From: Candidatus Woesearchaeota archaeon
GTDB lineage: Archaea > Nanobdellota > Nanobdellia > Woesearchaeales > GW2011-AR4
Length of the DNA stretch: 8,126 bases
Assembly (NCBI GenBank): GCA_013330825.1
Contig: DUHN01000068.1
Location: forward strand, 18,661 to 26,786
Direction: 5' to 3'
Notes under the pieces: generated by a model
Seen by the model: only the letters and a program-made list of their open reading frames with translations
The model's database searches: none
What the model was told of the DNA's origin: nothing
Shown here: positions 5,956 to 8,126 of the stretch, piece after piece
Numbering within the stretch: position 1 is the stretch's first letter
Layout: each line of letters begins with the position of its first letter
Program-made: the position numbers and the translations under genes

Positions 5956-7200
5956 ATGAAAAAAATCTTTGAGCCGCATTGGGAGCGGGACAGGGAAGCG
6001 TTCTTTTCAAAGGTGGATTTCTCGAAGATAAAGACGCCGTCCTATGTCATCCACGAGGGGGTTCTGGAGGACAACCTGAAGATCCTCAAGAAGGTCAAGG
6101 ACAGGACGGGGTGCACTATCCTGTTGGCATTGAAGGGCTATGCCGCGTGGAAGACCTTCCCGCTCATCGGGAGATACCTGGACGGCGTGTGCGCCAGCTC
6201 GGTCAACGAGGCACGGTTGGGAAGGGAGGAATTTGGCAAGGAGGTGCATTCGTTCGCGCCCGCCTACACGGAGCAGGACATCAGGGAGCATCTGCAATGC
6301 TCCGACCATCTCATTTTCAATTCCTTCAGCCAATGGGACCAGTATAAAAAGACAATAATGGGCTGCAATAAAAAAACAATGAAGGGCAATAATAAAAATA
6401 ACAATGAAAAAAATAAAGATAGGACAATAGAATGCGGCATCCGCATCAACCCCGAATCAGCAGGGGCGGAGAACGACCTCTACAATCCCTGCGCGAAAGG
6501 CTCGCGGATGGGCGTCACCATCGCGGAATTCCGGAAGCACGGGGACGGGCTGGACGGCATCTCCGGGCTGCACTTCCATGCGCTCTGCGAGCAGAATGTG
6601 GATGCCTTGGAGGATGCGCTTTTCCGGGTGGAGAACAGTTTCGGAAAATATTTGAAACGGATGAAGTGGGTCAATTTCGGCGGTGGCCATCACATCACGA
6701 GAAAGGATTATGATGTGGACAGATTGTGCAGGCTAATCAGCACGTTCAGGAAAAAATATGGGGTCCAGGTCATTGTGGAGCCGGGGGAGGCCGTTGCCCT
6801 GAACGCCGGTGTTTTAGTGTCGTCGGTGCTGGACATCATCGAGAACGACGGGAAGATCGCCATCCTGGACACCACGGCGGAAGACCACATGCCGGATGTC
6901 CTTGCCATGCCCTACCGCCCGTCCATCATCGGCGCGGGAAAGCCGGGGGAGAAGAAGCACACCTACCGATTGGGAGGGCTGACGTGCCTGTCGGGGGATT
7001 TCATCGGCAGCTATTCATTTGACAGGGAGCTGAAGCCCGGCGACAGGCTGGTGTTCCAGAACATGGCCATCTACACCATGGTGAAGAACACGCTGTTCAA
7101 TGGGGTAAGGCTGCCGGACATCGTAATCATGGACAAAACGAATAAAGTTGTCCATGTGAAGAAGTTTGGGTATGGGGAGTATCGGGAGAGATTATCCTGA
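5956..7200 (+). CDS. nspC: Carboxynorspermidine/carboxyspermidine decarboxylase
   Basis: This is a PLP-dependent decarboxylase of the alanine-racemase fold (fold type III) that removes the carboxyl group from carboxyspermidine or carboxynorspermidine, the last step of the pathway. The PLP lysine is Lys60 in LALKGYA. HFHALCEQ (206-213), the glycine-rich phosphate loop GGGHH (242-246), EPGEA (275-279) and the C-terminal active-site segment CLSGD (344-348) are all present. ALKGYA and CLSGD with KGSRMG distinguish it from diaminopimelate decarboxylase. At 414 residues it is longer than the usual 375-385. The excess is an N-terminal extension of about 20 residues and a Lys/Asn-rich insert at about 131-154 encoded by a tandem repeat. 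There is no clear ribosome binding site before the ATG at 5956; an in-frame GTG at 6013 would remove most of the extension. It lies 41 nt after the synthase gene and converges on the next gene. Confidence 0.92.
   Translation: MKKIFEPHWERDREAFFSKVDFSKIKTPSYVIHEGVLEDNLKILKKVKDRTGCTILLALKGYAAWKTFPLIGRYLDGVCASSVNEARLGREEFGKEVHSFAPAYTEQDIREHLQCSDHLIFNSFSQWDQYKKTIMGCNKKTMKGNNKNNNEKNKDRTIECGIRINPESAGAENDLYNPCAKGSRMGVTIAEFRKHGDGLDGISGLHFHALCEQNVDALEDALFRVENSFGKYLKRMKWVNFGGGHHITRKDYDVDRLCRLISTFRKKYGVQVIVEPGEAVALNAGVLVSSVLDIIENDGKIAILDTTAEDHMPDVLAMPYRPSIIGAGKPGEKKHTYRLGGLTCLSGDFIGSYSFDRELKPGDRLVFQNMAIYTMVKNTLFNGVRLPDIVIMDKTNKVVHVKKFGYGEYRERLS
6346..6417 (+). repeat. In-frame 24-bp tandem repeat within the decarboxylase gene
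   Basis: Three consecutive 24-nt units (6346-6369, 6370-6393, 6394-6417) encode KKTIMGCN, KKTMKGNN and KNNNEKNK. The first two are clearly related at DNA and protein level; the third is degenerate. The following codons (DRTIECG) again contain ACAATAGAATGC, resembling the first unit, so the array may have grown from the native junction. The tract is very A-rich in a G+C-rich gene, and being a multiple of three it keeps the frame. It falls in the linker between FNSFSQWDQY and the CGIRINPE strand. Confidence 0.72.
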
Positions 7201-7209
7201 TTGTAGTTC

Positions 7210-7503
7210 TCATTTCCCATAGCGGGACATCACCACCTCAACCAGCTTCCCCGCATCCCTGAAATCCGGCACAAGGATATGGGCGCCGGCGTTGATGAGG
7301 CGCTCCCGTTTCTTCTCGATGATGTCTAGCCAGCCGTCCCTTTCGAGGGAAATCGCCCCGTCAAAGTCAAAGAGGACGTCTGTCACGCGGCTTCCGTCGA
7401 AGGGCCGCACTATCTCGATGGAAGAATGGGGGATAGTGATGACGGAAGGCAGAAGTCCTGCTTTCCCGGGCAGAGTATACTTGAGCATGTCGTTTACCTG
7501 CAT
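7210..7503 (-). CDS. HAD-family phosphatase remnant, internally deleted
   Basis: The 97-residue product contains a HAD motif I, VLFDFDGAIS (43-52), with the nucleophile Asp46 and Asp48 present but Ala50 where the family usually has Thr. Ten residues later it changes to a segment EKKRERLINAGAHILVPDF (63-81), which resembles the last part of HAD phosphatases of about 220-250 residues (the GA-D-IVPDF region near the C-terminus). Motifs II, III and IV and the cap domain have no room, so the ORF looks like a HAD gene that lost its middle in frame. Whether it is still expressed or is a decaying pseudogene cannot be told. The ATG at 7503 has no strong ribosome binding site; an ATG five codons later is preceded by AGGT. 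It converges on the decarboxylase gene with a 9-nt gap and diverges from seryl-tRNA synthetase. It has no evident role in the polyamine pathway. Confidence 0.6.
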   Translation of the reverse strand: MQVNDMLKYTLPGKAGLLPSVITIPHSSIEIVRPFDGSRVTDVLFDFDGAISLERDGWLDIIEKKRERLINAGAHILVPDFRDAGKLVEVVMSRYGK

Positions 7504-7554
7504 AACTGAAAGCCCCAGAAGGCGAGGCCGCTATTTGTCCCTCTTTTGCAAGGC

Positions 7555-7567
7555 AAGGGCAGCCCTT
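7555..7567. promoter_or_regulatory. Palindrome in the divergent HAD/serS spacer
   Basis: AAGGGC-A-GCCCTT is a perfect 13-nt dyad between the two divergent starts. It is followed by a TAAATTTA (7571-7578) that could be a TATA element in either direction. It might be an operator or a promoter part for the HAD gene, but short palindromes occur by chance. Nothing else was seen in this 141-nt spacer apart from the serS TATA box. Confidence 0.2.
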
Positions 7568-7614
7568 TTCTAAATTTACCCCCCGTTCCTCGCGCAAAAC
7601 GGATATCAGAAACC

Positions 7615-7623
7615 TTTTTATAT
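7615..7623 (+). promoter_or_regulatory. TATA box of the seryl-tRNA synthetase gene
   Basis: TTTTTATAT, directly after CAGAAACC as a plausible BRE, is the best archaeal promoter match in the window. Its centre is about 26 nt before the ATG at 7645, so the transcript should be leaderless. No ribosome binding site precedes the ATG, in agreement. Confidence 0.65.
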
Positions 7624-7644
7624 CGTCTTCCCTGGCTTCAAAGC

Positions 7645-8126
7645 ATGTTAGACATCAAGTTCATCCGCGAGCACCCAGACGTCGTGCGCAAGGATCTCAG
7701 GAAGCGCAGCGACAAGGAAAAGCTCGCGTGGCTGGAAGATCTTCTCAAGAAGGATGAGGAATACCGAAAGTTATTGGGGGAAAATCAGAAACTGAGGGCG
7801 AGCAGGAATGTGATTGCCGAGGAGATAAACGCGCTGAAGAAGCAGGGCAAGGACATCTCCAAGAAGATAAAGGAAGTCAAGGAACTCCTTCAAAAAATCA
7901 AGGAGAGCGATGAAAAGCTCGCCCAGCTGAAGGAGAAGATCGATTTCTACCTCATGCGCATCCCGAACATCCTCCACGAGTCCGTGCCGCAGGGCAAGGA
8001 TGCCACGGAGAACGAGGTGGTGCGGGAAGTCGGCAAAAAGCCGAAGTTCTCCTTTGAGCTGAAGCCGCACGGCGAAGTTCTCGCGGAAAAAGGGCTCGCG
8101 AATTTCGAGAAGGCCGGGGAGGTATC
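7645..8126 (+). CDS. serS: Seryl-tRNA synthetase, N-terminal part (runs off window)
   Basis: This class II enzyme charges tRNA-Ser with serine using ATP. The first 160 codons are present and the gene continues past the window edge. The start MLDIKFIREHPDVVRKDLRK is the classic N-terminus of the canonical (not methanogen-type rare) SerRS. Residues about 27-103 are Lys/Glu/Leu-rich and form the long antiparallel coiled-coil arm that grips the tRNA variable arm. IPN (106-108) followed by HESVPQGKDATENEVVREVG is the conserved link to the catalytic domain. The class II catalytic motifs lie beyond the window. The start follows a strong TATA box at leaderless spacing. It is a housekeeping gene, apparently unrelated to the polyamine block. 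Confidence 0.95.
   Translation, partial: MLDIKFIREHPDVVRKDLRKRSDKEKLAWLEDLLKKDEEYRKLLGENQKLRASRNVIAEEINALKKQGKDISKKIKEVKELLQKIKESDEKLAQLKEKIDFYLMRIPNILHESVPQGKDATENEVVREVGKKPKFSFELKPHGEVLAEKGLANFEKAGEV

Noticed and set aside
4628..6010. A 460-codon open frame on the - strand covering the whole carboxyspermidine synthase gene
   Set aside because: It is antisense to a gene with clear family motifs. G/C-rich third codon positions keep the opposite frame free of stops. The product is rich in His, Arg, Val and Asp with no recognisable domain.
6346..6417. CRISPR-like array or mobile element insertion in the decarboxylase gene
   Set aside because: The units are directly adjacent without spacers, are only 24 nt, degenerate quickly and keep the reading frame. 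There are no terminal inverted repeats.
5956..7200. Diaminopimelate decarboxylase (LysA) as the identity of the last gene
   Set aside because: It would fit the aspartate kinase and Asd neighbours, but the PLP-lysine motif is ALKGYA rather than the VKAN type, and CLSGD with the adjacent synthase points to the carboxy(nor)spermidine family.
7367..7597. An overlapping 76-codon - strand frame upstream of the HAD remnant, and a 93-codon + strand frame at 7292-7573
   Set aside because: Both are shadows of the 7210-7503 frame, which carries the recognisable HAD motif. Neither has a domain of its own.

Overview
The window reads as archaeal chromosome. Most genes are preceded by an A/T-rich TATA-like box centred about 25-29 nt upstream of the ATG, which places the transcription start on or next to the start codon (leaderless mRNA). 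The one clear exception carries a GGTGGTGA ribosome binding site. The base composition is fairly G+C-rich with G/C-ending codons. The extracytoplasmic transglutaminase-like protein and the leaderless promoters suggest a DPANN-type or related uncultured archaeon, but the lineage is a guess from style and is not proven by any marker here.

Layout: (1) 31-2022, a secreted 663-residue transglutaminase-like protein with an intact Cys-His-Asp triad. (2) 2023-2175, a spacer with a candidate operator and promoter. (3) 2176-7200, four genes on the + strand: aspartate kinase, aspartate-semialdehyde dehydrogenase, carboxy(nor)spermidine synthase and carboxy(nor)spermidine decarboxylase. (4) 7210-7503 on the - strand, a 97-residue ORF that looks like a HAD phosphatase with its middle removed. 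(5) 7504-7644, a divergent intergenic region. (6) 7645 to the window end, the 5' part of seryl-tRNA synthetase.

The core of the window is the four-gene block. Together the products would phosphorylate aspartate, reduce it to aspartate semialdehyde, condense the semialdehyde with a diamine (putrescine, giving carboxyspermidine) and decarboxylate the product to spermidine. This is the aspartate-semialdehyde route to spermidine known from bacteria such as Vibrio and Campylobacter. It differs from the S-adenosylmethionine/aminopropyltransferase route usual in archaea. Having the precursor-supplying enzymes next to the polyamine enzymes, with no lysine, threonine or methionine branch gene in view, suggests a locus devoted to spermidine.

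Other points of interest are a 24-bp in-frame tandem repeat inside the decarboxylase gene, a non-consensus residue in the presumed effector loop of the aspartate kinase, a hairpin between the synthase and decarboxylase genes, and the internally deleted HAD gene. No tRNA, rRNA, CRISPR array, insertion sequence or attachment site was seen.
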